From NCBI RefSeq assembly GCF_029227915.1, contig NC_079882.1, positions 25,673,001 through 25,737,000 on the forward strand: 64,000 nt of DNA, given 5' to 3'. The position numbers were made by a program, and so were the translations under genes. Below are positions 12,301 through 24,300 of this stretch, one piece after another (position 1 is the first letter of the stretch; each line of letters opens with the position of its first letter). This DNA comes from Hydractinia symbiolongicarpus. Taxonomy: Eukaryota > Cnidaria > Hydrozoa > Anthoathecata > Hydractiniidae. The notes beneath the pieces were generated by a model, which was given only the letters and a program-made list of their open reading frames with translations, was not told the DNA's origin and did not search any database.

Positions 12301-15300
12301 AAATTAGCGATTTTTCAATATTTTTATAACATTTTCGTCTTTTTAATAGGAAACCGATTTCAATGTAGTTATAAGCAGGCATTCGAAAATTTCAATGCTA
12401 GTTATACCTAATAACAGTAAAATATCACAGAAAGGGTTGCCATTATAATTTGGTAGTTTTGCGGTTATTAAATTTTGCGGTTAAAAAGTTAGTTCCATTA
12501 AAGTATAACTAAAAATTAAACAGAGTAAATTCACTAAAATACAAAGTAAACATTTTATGTAGTTATTGAAAGTCATCAAATTCATCATCTTCAATATCAT
12601 ATATGTCATCCTCGTAATCATTTTCTTCAAGTTCGAAGTTCATATTCAAGTTCACAGTTTTTACATTTACATGCACTTGAAGCCATTTGTAATACATACA
12701 CAAATCAGTTCACATTTGCGACAGTCACTGGAAATAAGATCTAAAACCTGAAAGAAAAGTCATGCATAATTGGTCAATCGAATAATAGTAATCTGATAAT
12801 TAGTTTCAGGTCAATTTCTATTAGGAATACTGAATTACAAAAGTAAATTTTAAAGTTATTGTTAATGTTAACGGATGTGAAGTTAGCCAATACAATACCA
12901 AAAACGTTTTTAAAAAAATAAATTAATACCTCATCAGGGGCTGGGTTACAGGTCATTCATTGGACATCTAGTTTTCCATCCTCAAATATCCATTCTTTTC
13001 TGTGTGGTTGTGAGATATTCTGGTAGGGTTCTTTGCATTCTAATCTGCTATTTCTGCTATTCCCTGGTAATTTGCTCTATGGATATAGTAAATCAATTCA
13101 TTCAAACATGGTGGTAACAAATCAACTGATATCTTCCCAATTTTGCGACAGTAGATAGCATATTTCAACTGATTGATACTGATCTCATTGCCAATTTTTC
13201 CATAGATTTGGAATGCGAATTTATCCAATGTTTTAACACTTTCTTCTGTTACATCTTCCTTATATCCAAGGTTTGAGAAACACTCCAAATAATTTATGTC
13301 TTTACACATTATTGATAGAGGTTACACTTTTCTCATCTCTGCAAAGGCACTGATACTGTCACACCCACTGAAGAAATGGTATCCAAGAATGGCATCAAGA
13401 AACATCCCTTTTTCACAATTTGTTATGTTCACATTGGTAAAACAATTTTAGCCACGGCATTAACGTCAATTATCCTTCTTTTATTACCAGTGCGAGTCAT
13501 GAAATGTAGATCTGTTTCAATATTTGTACTCTTTAAAAAAAGGATAACGAAAACATTAGTTTCTGGTGAATAGATGATAACATTATTGTTACTATAACTT
13601 GCATGCTGGGCATGCAAAAGAAGACGAGTATGAGCTTTTTCGTGGTTTGATAAAAATTACGCTGACTTGATTGAATCCAGAAGAGTAAAGGAGAGCATTT
13701 TTCCCAACTGTGACGAAAAACTCCTTGTTTTTTGAGAAGGCTTAGCTTGTTTTTCCATGGTCGATGAAAAATTCAACAATCATATTTTTGTTGTCATTCG
13801 AAAAAACGCGGCAAGCTCCATTGCTTTACGAAGCATTAGGAATGATTTTTTGCAACTTTAATTCACCAATCGACTAGCGATTTCGTTCTAAATCTTTGAT
13901 GTACATATCACGGTATATATCGAAAACAACATCAACTCGTTTGCATTTTTTCCCTGTTGAAAGCACATAGTAAAAAAGGCTTTCCGCAAACTGCTCAAAA
14001 GTTTTTATCCGACGCATAACTGCCATTCCGTAGAGACTCATTGCATTATTCGCTGGAACTTCATCAATAGGGGGAACATATACTTCAAATTTGTGGAACA
14101 GTGCTGCCTTTGATGTTTTCTTCAAACTTCCATCTGTTTCAGCAAAGGCTAAAGGTACAGCTCCAACCGAATAACAAAATAATTCAGAGGGATTGACATG
14201 TCGAGCTTGGGCAATAACCGCAATTTTGGAAAATAGATCTTTACTGCTTTCAATCAACACGACTTTGTCCTTGAGTTTGAAAGACTTTTTTGTTTTTTAC
14301 TTTGAACGGTGGTATGTTGGGTCTCTTTATGGTACTATCATAAGTTGAAGGCGTTCTTTGATGAATTTTTCCCATTCTTTCTTCCCTCGGTTTTGGCATT
14401 CAAGATTCTATTAGATACGTGATCAGATAAAGAAATGTCTTTAAATATTGACAATCTTTTTCTTTCAAATTCTTCATTTATAACATTTTTATCGATATGG
14501 CTTTGTTCATCAAACTGGTTTTCTTGGGTTAATGAAGGAGGATCTTTCCTTGTGTATTTTTTTAGCATGTTTTATAATAATGAGCTTCTTTAGCGAACAA
14601 ATCCTGTTTTCCTGTATATTGCGTCAGCTGCACGATCTTCTGAGCAAGAAACCAACTGTTCTAGAATTTGGTTTACATATTTGTTTTTCTCGCAAAATAT
14701 GCATGTTTTGGCAGTATGTTATCATCAGAGTCCCTTCTCCCGGTACACCGCTCCCCAATCTGCATCTCATTTGGTTCTTCTAATGTTTCGCAATTTCCTT
14801 AGTCTTCATTCTATCTAATGTAAATTTCATTGTCAAAATGCTGTAACAACTACGGTGTTAAAAAAGCAATGGTAGCGGATTTTCATTATTCTCTACATTT
14901 TCTTCATTCTTATTTATTGGTGGTATTTCAATAGGGAACTTTCTTATTGATGCTGCTGTCTGAAGAGTTACCCACGTATAATGTTTCACTACTCTAGTCA
15001 GCTTTTCTTTTGAATCAGTACAGTGAATACAGCATACCTGAAATGTTGTAAATTTGATAATGGGATTAATATAGACACCAAAAAAGTGTCTGTTAAGTCA
15101 ATTCCTACAATGATTGAGAAGAGTATACCTGGACATTTTTCTTATTGTTATTCTTCTTTGATATAGTCTTTTCTGCTTTGGTGAGATTGGATTGTTCTGA
15201 CTTCTTTTTCGATAGTTTCTTTTTTAGTCCCATTATGATTTATTAGTACAGAAATTTTATATTAATTTTGATATATCTGAAAATATAAATGATCTTCATG

Positions 15301-18300
15301 TTGAAACTTAATTTTACCTTAAGTTATGGCCAAAGTTCAACTATAATCTCCAGCCTAATCTAAAATGGACACACAAAGTGACTTCACTCAAAAAATACTT
15401 TTTCACAAATAAAACATAAAACAACATACATAACTAACAACATGGAGTAAGAACCTAAGAAAAATAAAACAAAATAATTATTATATAGATGATATAACTA
15501 CACTGCATGTGTAAGTAATATGGTGCACCATTTTTCTACTGATTACTCTAAAAGTAAATGCTAAGAAGTAGGAACACCGGTTATTAAGTGGATATAACTA
15601 GCATTGAAATTTTCGAATGCTCCCTTGTAACTACATTGAAATCGGTTTCCTATTTGAGAAATCTTTGATAAAAAGACGAAAATGTTATAAAAATATCGAA
15701 AAATCGCTAATTTTGCATAATTCAGCATGTTGCCATGGCAACTATGGTAGCCATTTTGAATTTTGTTTTTTTGTTTTTTTTAAATTCTTATGCTAAGGAC
15801 TAATTATGCCAAAAATGTTGACTTTATTACTCATCTATATCTTGAGATACGAAGAATAGAAAATTTCAGTAAGATCGAAAAGGTTCCAATTATATTAGGT
15901 ATGATGCAGTCAAGCGTAAAATATCGGTCAAAAATGACACTTTTAGGCTTATTCTCATTCATATTCGTAATCTACATAAAATTTGCGAGCTTTTGGTATA
16001 TAGTATGTATAGTGCCTAAAATGTTCTAACTTCCACCCCTGTCCCATGGGCTATTTGGCATAACTTTTATGTTAGTTAATTCATCTTATAATATCTGTAC
16101 ATTGATAAAGTTTGATTTCATATTTTTAGCTCATATTTTCAGCAGGTCCAAATTTATGACGAGATTCCTTTAAAATTTTTCATATTTTAGACGATCTCTA
16201 AGCAATGGAAACATATCGCCGAAAATTTGGAGCTTGAACAGTCGATCCAAGTGCTCCAGTGGGCCTTGAAATGTGCTCCACTTCATGAAAAAGCAGAAAT
16301 AGCAGATTTAAATGCAAAGTTATCGACAGCATATCGTTCAATTCATAACAACAGCGATGCAATCAGATATGCAAGAGAAAGTATCGACACTCTACCTTCA
16401 TATCAGGTACATTTTTTTAAGAAAGCAATTTTTCTGTTTCTTCCACATTCCTTTAATTTTAAACTTTACCATACTTATGTTAGGGCTATTACGAACTTGG
16501 TTGCTGTCAAGAAGTAGACGGATGTTTTGATGAGAGCTGGAAGACTTTCGAGAAAAGCTTCACGTTAACAGAAGATTTTACATTAAAATCTGAGTGCTTG
16601 GCACGCTTGTTAAAAGTTAGAAGAAAATCAAGTTAGTTAGTTGTTTTTAATTTTTGTCGACGCTGAATTATTTGTAAGAAAAAGTTAGGGATTACTTATT
16701 TTGGCTCTTTTCATGACTGACTGCAAAAGCAACTGCATAGCAACGTGCGTAGCAACCAATTTTACCGTTTTTAAATAGTTTTTCAACTACTTTACCTATA
16801 ACAAATTTCAATGCATACATGGACCTTGGCATAAGATGCTGCACACATGAATAGGACTTAGATGCAGAGGTGTTAAGGAAGTCAAATTGGCATCATTACA
16901 CGTCAGCATTTTAACATCTACACAATAGACGTAACGGGTTTGTGTACTGATGGATTATAGCTAACGTCATGAAAATTCAAATGACAGGTGTTTTCCATTT
17001 ATTTTTGGTTTTTTCCACGGACGCTAATCGACTAGTCTAATATAGTAATACGCTGAGTCTGTCTGTTTGTACGGTGTGCATAAGCACAGCAACAATTTTA
17101 AACCTTTATATTTTTTTTTAACTTTTAAATTACCCGTCTTTATGCATTATTTTAATCAGAGTTAAGTTCTAAATTATAAAAGCAACAAGTAGACAAATTT
17201 CTAAAAAAAAAAAAAAATTTTACAGATGGATCATTGCCATCATCGAAATTGAAATGACATATCTTTTCCATTCTTCCGCCTGCCTGTTACAGACAGACAA
17301 ACGCAACTGGAGTATTTGAATATTACATCATTGTAGACCCTAAGGATATTTTTAACCAGAAACCACAAGTATATTCGAATACGATTGTAAACACATGCAG
17401 TGTAATAATTTTGTGTAATTATTAAGACTGAATAAAAAACCCAGCATGTACCGAATAAAAAAGTGATTGATTGAAAAAATCTGCAATTTAGTTGCAAAAG
17501 ATGATCCTGTGTAAACAATGAATTTGTTGCATTTAGGTGACAGACGCAAGAAAATCAATTTGATTGTGCGCAAAGTTGTCTCAACTGAAACATTTCAAAT
17601 ACTATACCAAGATCATACCCGCGAGTCGTGGGAAGTCATTGAAGACATGTTTTTTTACTCCTCTTATGCAAGTAATATTGTTCTTGATAAAATTTCTCTT
17701 TCTACGGTTATAAAATACGCGGCATCGGAGAAACTGGTGCTGGAAATAATCAAACGAGGATGCATTATCGATAGTACATTAGGTGATCCTGTTAAACTAA
17801 TGTTGGCAAAATCTTGGTTTGATGCAGCAGCATTTTTAATTTGCTTTAAGAGCAGAGATTTAAAGTTGCGGATGAATCCATTACTGTATAGCACGAAAAT
17901 GGTTCATGAAACAGGTAAATAATGTAACTGATTGATTAACATCTCACAACCAATTAAGGCAACTGTGTTTGTTATTTAAAAAGCTAATTTTAACTGACGT
18001 TTTCTAGTTGTACTTGTACTACAATAGTTTGTTATACTATGACCTAAAATATTTTTTTATCAAACTGAAGTAATGTGTTTGCGAGTGTTTACGTTTTAAG
18101 TCTCATTTTTTCTGCATAGACCGGCATTCATGTGTAAGCAAAAATTCCCCTGATAATTATCTTTAAGGGCCTGTAGAAAAACGCTTGTCCTGCAAATTCT
18201 GACATTGCAACTGTGAGAATAGAAAAAGTTCCTCCTGGCTTGTGTAAATAGTCCCTTATCATATGATGTAATATTATATATATATAGGAGAAATGAAGCT

Positions 18301-21300
18301 CGTGTACGCGTTGGTGAAATTGATGCATGCTTCTGATATTAAAAGCCAGTTACCCTCCTGTTTGATTTACTGTTGTGATGGTCAATGTTCTGAAATAAAA
18401 ATACAACTTACCAGATATATGGTATCATTGGCACGTGATTTACATTACGCAGTTAAAAGACACATAGTGGCTAGAAAGTTGGTAAATGCGGATAAAAGAT
18501 GGTCTTTGATATGTCCTTCAGATGATAAAGATGAAGAATATCCTGAGGAAAAAGTAGTTTACAAGCCTAGCTCTTCTATTAATACGAAGAAGAAAAAGAA
18601 AAAAACAAAGAAGAAGAAAACAAAAGCAGCTCAATCTATATCTAACACAGAATCTTCCGTTTTTGATCAAAATACTAGTCCAGTGCTACACAAGTCTGAT
18701 CAAGAACAGGTATACGTGGATCAGTCAAAAGAAATTAAATCATTAATAGAAAATCTTTCGTTTAAAAAAGAAAAAATGTTTGACGAGCCTAAAGAGGAAG
18801 TCATAGCCCAAGGAGATACCAACAACGTGGCTATAACTGAGACAGAAGATGACAACATTGATAGTAACATGGACAGTAATGAACCTGATGAAATAAATGA
18901 TCAGGATGATTTAGAGGAGTTAACATTTGATGGTCTTGCTTGGGAAGTAGAGTGTACTCGTGATACATGGAATGTATTAAGGGATAAAAAGTTAGACCGC
19001 ACAATGAAAAGAAAGATTATTCGCAAAATAAAGAAATTAGCAAGTGGCGAATGGCCAAGGGATATAGCAAAACGTTTGGAGAACGTACCACATGAAATCA
19101 AATTGTATGAGGCAAAGATAAATAAGGGTAGTCGAATACTTTGGGAACGTGCTGTGTCATTTTCCGCTCGCTGTAGTATGTCTGTTGCTGACACAATTGA
19201 TGCTGAGTTGGGTGCGGTGTATGCTGATAAGATCCGCATTTGGAATATTGCATTGCAACACGATGATGTGCCCAAAATGATTGAGAATATTATACACTCC
19301 CATAAACGCGGACAAACATGTTTGATCAACAAAAACCTTAAAGGTTTTAAAGAACCTCAAAAAGTCAGAAGCGAAAAATTGCCTAACATCTACATTAATG
19401 AAAATTATGCCAAAGATGTCTTAAAAAAAATGTCAAAGCACAAACCATTACAATCCGAAAAAAACGACAGATATGCTTTTTTCCCACCTGCCAGCCCCAA
19501 TCAACAAGAATATCACATTTTGAAATTTTATGCTTTTACGTCCGCAATGGCAAGCAGAATTCTCAGTTTAAAACACTCACAATATGACTTTCCTTTTCAA
19601 GTTAGTGAACTAGAGCACACTATAATAAATCTCGAGCCAGATAACAAATGCTCTATACTGCTGCTGGGTAGAAGTGGGACAGGGAAAACGACCTGTTGTC
19701 TGTATCGCTTGTGGAGTCATTACTTAAACTACTGGAAACGAGCTCAAAATGCAGGTCCATGGCTGCCAAAGTATTCCCTACCTAATAAGCCATGTGACCA
19801 AGACGAAATTCAAGAAGAAGTGGTTTCTAACATTACTGTTTCTCCGTCTGAAGACGAAACTGAATATATTTACCCATGTCTGTGTGTGGATGAGTGCCGT
19901 TGTGAAAGTTTGATTTCTCAAGTATGGGGTGAAGACACCCACACAGCGGAAAATTATAAAAAAATTGAGAACAGTAAAATTAGTGGGAAAAACATGAGTG
20001 TGATTGATGAGGATAAAAACAGTAACAATGAGTTACATGAAGAGAATAGTGACTTGGAACATTTGCGTCAGCTGCTTATTACAAAGAATGATGTTTTATG
20101 TTCTGAAATAAAAGATAACTTTTGTGAATTATGTCGTGGGAGTGGCATTGAATTTGTGCAAGAGAAGAATGAGGTGTATAAGAACATTAGAGACATTCCT
20201 GCTGAGAAGTATCCTTTATTTATTACTACAAAAGATCTGCTATTGTTGCTAGATGCCTCTTTGGTGGGAGATTCGTTTTTTAAAAGAGATGCAGATGGTA
20301 ATATGCTAGAATATATCCAAGGCTGGGGAAAGCATAAAACCGAGCTTTGTTGTTTACCTCTCGTGGACGAAGATGAAGACATGGAATGTGAAGAAAATAC
20401 AGAAAAAATCGAAGATGATAGCGAGTGTGCTGTACAGATAAGTAGACGGACGGAAGTCACTTATGACGTTTTTTCTAAAGAAATTTGGCCAAAAATCTCA
20501 AAAGAAAAGAAAAATGACTGTCATCCTTCTCTTGTTTGGATGGAAATTAAATCATTCATCAAAGGATGTGTGGAATCTTTTTTAAATGAAACTGGTATTC
20601 TATCGATGGAAGAATATCAAGAGATTGGACGTAAAAGGGCCCCCAACTTCACAGGTGACAGGGAAAGTGTTTATGCCATGTTTAGCCAGTACGAGAAAGC
20701 AAAAAAATCCTTAGGCTATTTTGACGAGATGGATGTTCATTTTAACATTTACAAACGATTGAAAAAATCAATCATTCCAGACTGGGGCTTCCATCAGGTG
20801 TATGTAGACGAAACTCAAGACTTCACTCAAGCAGAATTACTACTACTTTTGCGATGCAGTTTGAATCCTAACGCCATGTTTTTTTCTGGTGACACTGCTC
20901 AAAGTATAATAAACGGCGTCGCATTTAGGTTTTGCGACCTTCGATCTTTATTTGTCATTGCTAAACGAGAATTGGAATACAGTAACATGCCTTTAGTTGC
21001 AGTTCCAAAGAAGATTCACCAGTTAACACATAACTATCGATCACACAGTGGTATCTTACAGCTAGCTTCTGTTATTGTGCAGTACCTGAAGTTATTATTT
21101 CCTGAGTCATTTGACCATTTGCGACCAGATGTTGGGTTGTTTCCTGGACCGAAGCCTGTGATTTTGGACACTAGTGATTTTTCAGAACTTGCTATGTTGT
21201 TGCAAGGCAGTAAACGTGAAACTTCTGCCATTGAGTTCGGAGCACATCAAGTTGTTCTTGTTCAGAATGAGAAGAGCAAGGCGAATCTTCCTGCTGAACT

Positions 21301-24300
21301 AAGTTACGGTTTGGTTCTAAGTATCTATGAAGCAAAAGGTTTGGAGTTCGATGATGTACTACTATACAACTTTTTCAAGGATTCTGAGGTATGCTTGGTT
21401 ATAGAACAAATTTACTTTTTGTCTTTTTATGTATTTTTTGTTTGCCTACCTGCCTGTCTGTCTACATAAATATACGTTGTGTTTCAGGCCTCGGAAGAGT
21501 GGAGGGTGATTGCAACGAACATTGACATGATTGAAGATATCCAGCATTCAGATACTAGCTTACAAGTTTTGCACGCGGACATTTTAGAGAGTGAAACAAG
21601 ACCTTTGGAATTTAATAGAAATAGCCATAAACTTTTAAATGCAGAACTCAAGAAATTTTATACTGCTGTAACCCGTGCAAGAGTTCATGTTTGGATCTTT
21701 GATGAAGATAAAACGAAAAGAGGCTCAATGTTTGAAATGCTTATCAAGAAATCTCTGGTTAGAGTGGTTAAACTAGACAAGAATTTTGATGCAAAAAATC
21801 TCTTCGCTGAGAAATCTACCCAGGCAGAGTGGAAAGAAAAAGGCATGGATTTCTACACGAAAAAGCGTTGGGAATTGGCTCTTAAATGTTCTGAAAGAGC
21901 TGAAGATGAGGAGCTAAGGAAAAGATGTGAAGCACAAATTCAAGGGGAATATGCATTGGAAAAAGCACGGGAGTGGAATGTAAAACGCAGTCGGACACAA
22001 CTCCAGAATGTATACAGAGAATTTGAAAAGGCTGCAAAGTTGTTTTTGGAAAGTGAATTAGTTGAAGAGGCTAAAGTGTGTCTTAAGAATTCAAAGCAAT
22101 GGTGTAGTTATGCTCGAATTTGTGAAAAGCAAGAAGAGGTACATTTTTCTTTGTTTACATTTTTCTTCAGCATTTTTTGAAAAACTCTAGGCTTTCGAAT
22201 TTCGAATTTTTAAAAATACCTCAACAAATTTTATTTCCCTCAAAAATTTCTGACAATAAAGTTTTACTGTTGTTACAACTAATTTAGAATTTAAATATTC
22301 TCTTTTGCTCTTGGGAGGTACAACCCGGGAAATAATATTTGTGAATTGTTCGTTTTTTGAGCTCTTTTCCGAAATGGGCAGACGGCATTACTTGGACATT
22401 GCTCTGCTGCAGAAATCCTACTTTCACATGGGTATTATAGGACAACCCGCGACACAACTCGGAAAGACTCGAGATATAATGGAATTGGGGCATGTTCATG
22501 TCAGCATAAATTAGCACGCTTGATTTTAGATCTAACCAAATAACCGAAGATCATACGTCCGCTGTGAATATTGTGAATATTGTCTTTAATTTTTTTTTTG
22601 GTTGCGATCTTCAAAATTTGCCCTTGTTTCCAATATCTAATGCCCAGGATTGCACATTCTAATATCTAACGTTGGTATTTAATAACTTTCTTGCGACTTT
22701 TGCGTTTGTTGGTCATGGTCATCGCCGTTGTCAGTTTTCACGTTTTGTTAGTTTCTTGTTTATGTTGTAGTTTGGAGAAGCTGGAAAGTTTTATAAAAGA
22801 ACTGGAAATAACGACGACGATGCATTAAGATGTTTTGAAAAGGCGAACAATATCATGGCTTCTATAAGTTTACTGACTGCAGGAGATCGTTATATTGAAT
22901 GTTTAATGCTGCTGCAGAATCACAAGCTGGATGGGACAAACTATTCTTCACATATAACATCAGTAGCCGATAAAGCTTCAAATTATTATTATCAGAGAAA
23001 TGACTTTGACAAACTTGAGCAAGCTTTATCCTATCTGGAATTTGAAGATAAGATATCCTTTTTGTACAAAAAAGATGGCTGTGAAAAGCTTCTTCTTCAA
23101 CAGTTTAGAAAGTCAAAGCGGCTTGATTTGGCTGTTGAGTATCTAATGCAACAGGAAAGATACTTGGAAGCAGCAGAGTATGCGTCTGATGATTTTGCTA
23201 AAGCAGACTGCTTGTTACTCGCCGCCAGAAAGGTTGTTGACAGTGGAAAGAAAGACCCATCACTTGCTGAAAAGTTGAATGACGTATATGAATGTCTTGA
23301 TTATTCTTATTATATGTGCAAAGCAGCAGTGTTGTACTCTCTAATAGAATTAACTGATAAAAAGGATGAAGACAAGTATACCTTACTTAGTCAGGTGCTT
23401 TCTCATGGTCAATTTGAAGAGCAAAGGCGCTTCTTGCAAGATAAAGATGATTGCGAACAATTATTGCTTAATTTGTTCAAAACTCACGATCGCTCAGATT
23501 TATCTGTACAGTATTTGAAAGAAAGACATAGATTTATCGAAGCCGCTGACGTAACTAATGATGCGCTTCTTAAAACCGAATGTCTGCTGATAGCTGCTAG
23601 AAATGTACTAAGAACAGACAAGATCGAAGAGAAGTCCTTGATTGCGAAGAAACTTGAAAGCGCATACAGTGACTTAGTTGGTCATAAGAGTGTTTTAAGG
23701 GCAGATTCACTTTATTACAGAATGTGCTTGCTTGACAATCTGAAACACGTTACTGATGCAGTACGATTATATGATAATGCTGAGAATGTCGTTGGTAAGC
23801 TGTTGTGCTTTGATCTTTGGCAAAAGAAGAAGCCGGATTGCATAATGGAATACCAACCAGCACTAAAAAGCTCCTGTTTGAAAGCGATGGTAAATCATGT
23901 TGCAGTAGTACTTAGATCAATTTCTCATCTATTAGATGAGAAAATTGAGGATGAAAAATTTCACGAGTATTACAATTACTTCGGGTTTGATGCATCAGAC
24001 AACACAATTTCATCAATGACTCAATGCGACCTATCTAGTGTCACTTATTTTTCCCGATATTCTGATCAGAAAGATATCAAGAAGTTTTCTGTTTTAAATA
24101 AAATTTCAACAGTTGACATAAGGAAGTTCATTGCTAAAGTTTTGTTTAATCTTTTGAAGATGTTTGTCATTGATCTTCGCAATTTGATTAAAAGTAAACT
24201 CTTTAGTGTCATAATGTGCTCATTGTCCTGCGCTCAAAAGAACTGTGGTAAATCACACGTTGTTCCTGATTTACAGATATTCCTGAAGGGAAAGCAACTT

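Larger units (their letters stand above)
11965..16051 (-). mobile_element. Long-TIR DNA element carrying a broken PIN/FEN-like protein gene
   Basis: Two arms of about 450 bp, 11965-12416 and 15591-16051, are inverted copies of each other (about 85% by eye) and enclose a 3.2 kb centre with one - strand gene. The tips read GTCCACGAGACAG and, inverted, GCCCATGGGACAG. TTAA sits just outside the left tip (11961-11964), but the right flank is TATT, so no target duplication is proven. Both arms contain the perfect palindrome GTTGCCATGGCAAC. I cannot name the superfamily; a Kolobok-like TTAA inserter is one possibility. Confidence 0.65.

Noticed and set aside
21389-21469. Helicase exon extended to the stop at 21469
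   Set aside because: After GAG|GTATGC the sequence turns into T-rich intron peptide, and the next exon joins in phase.
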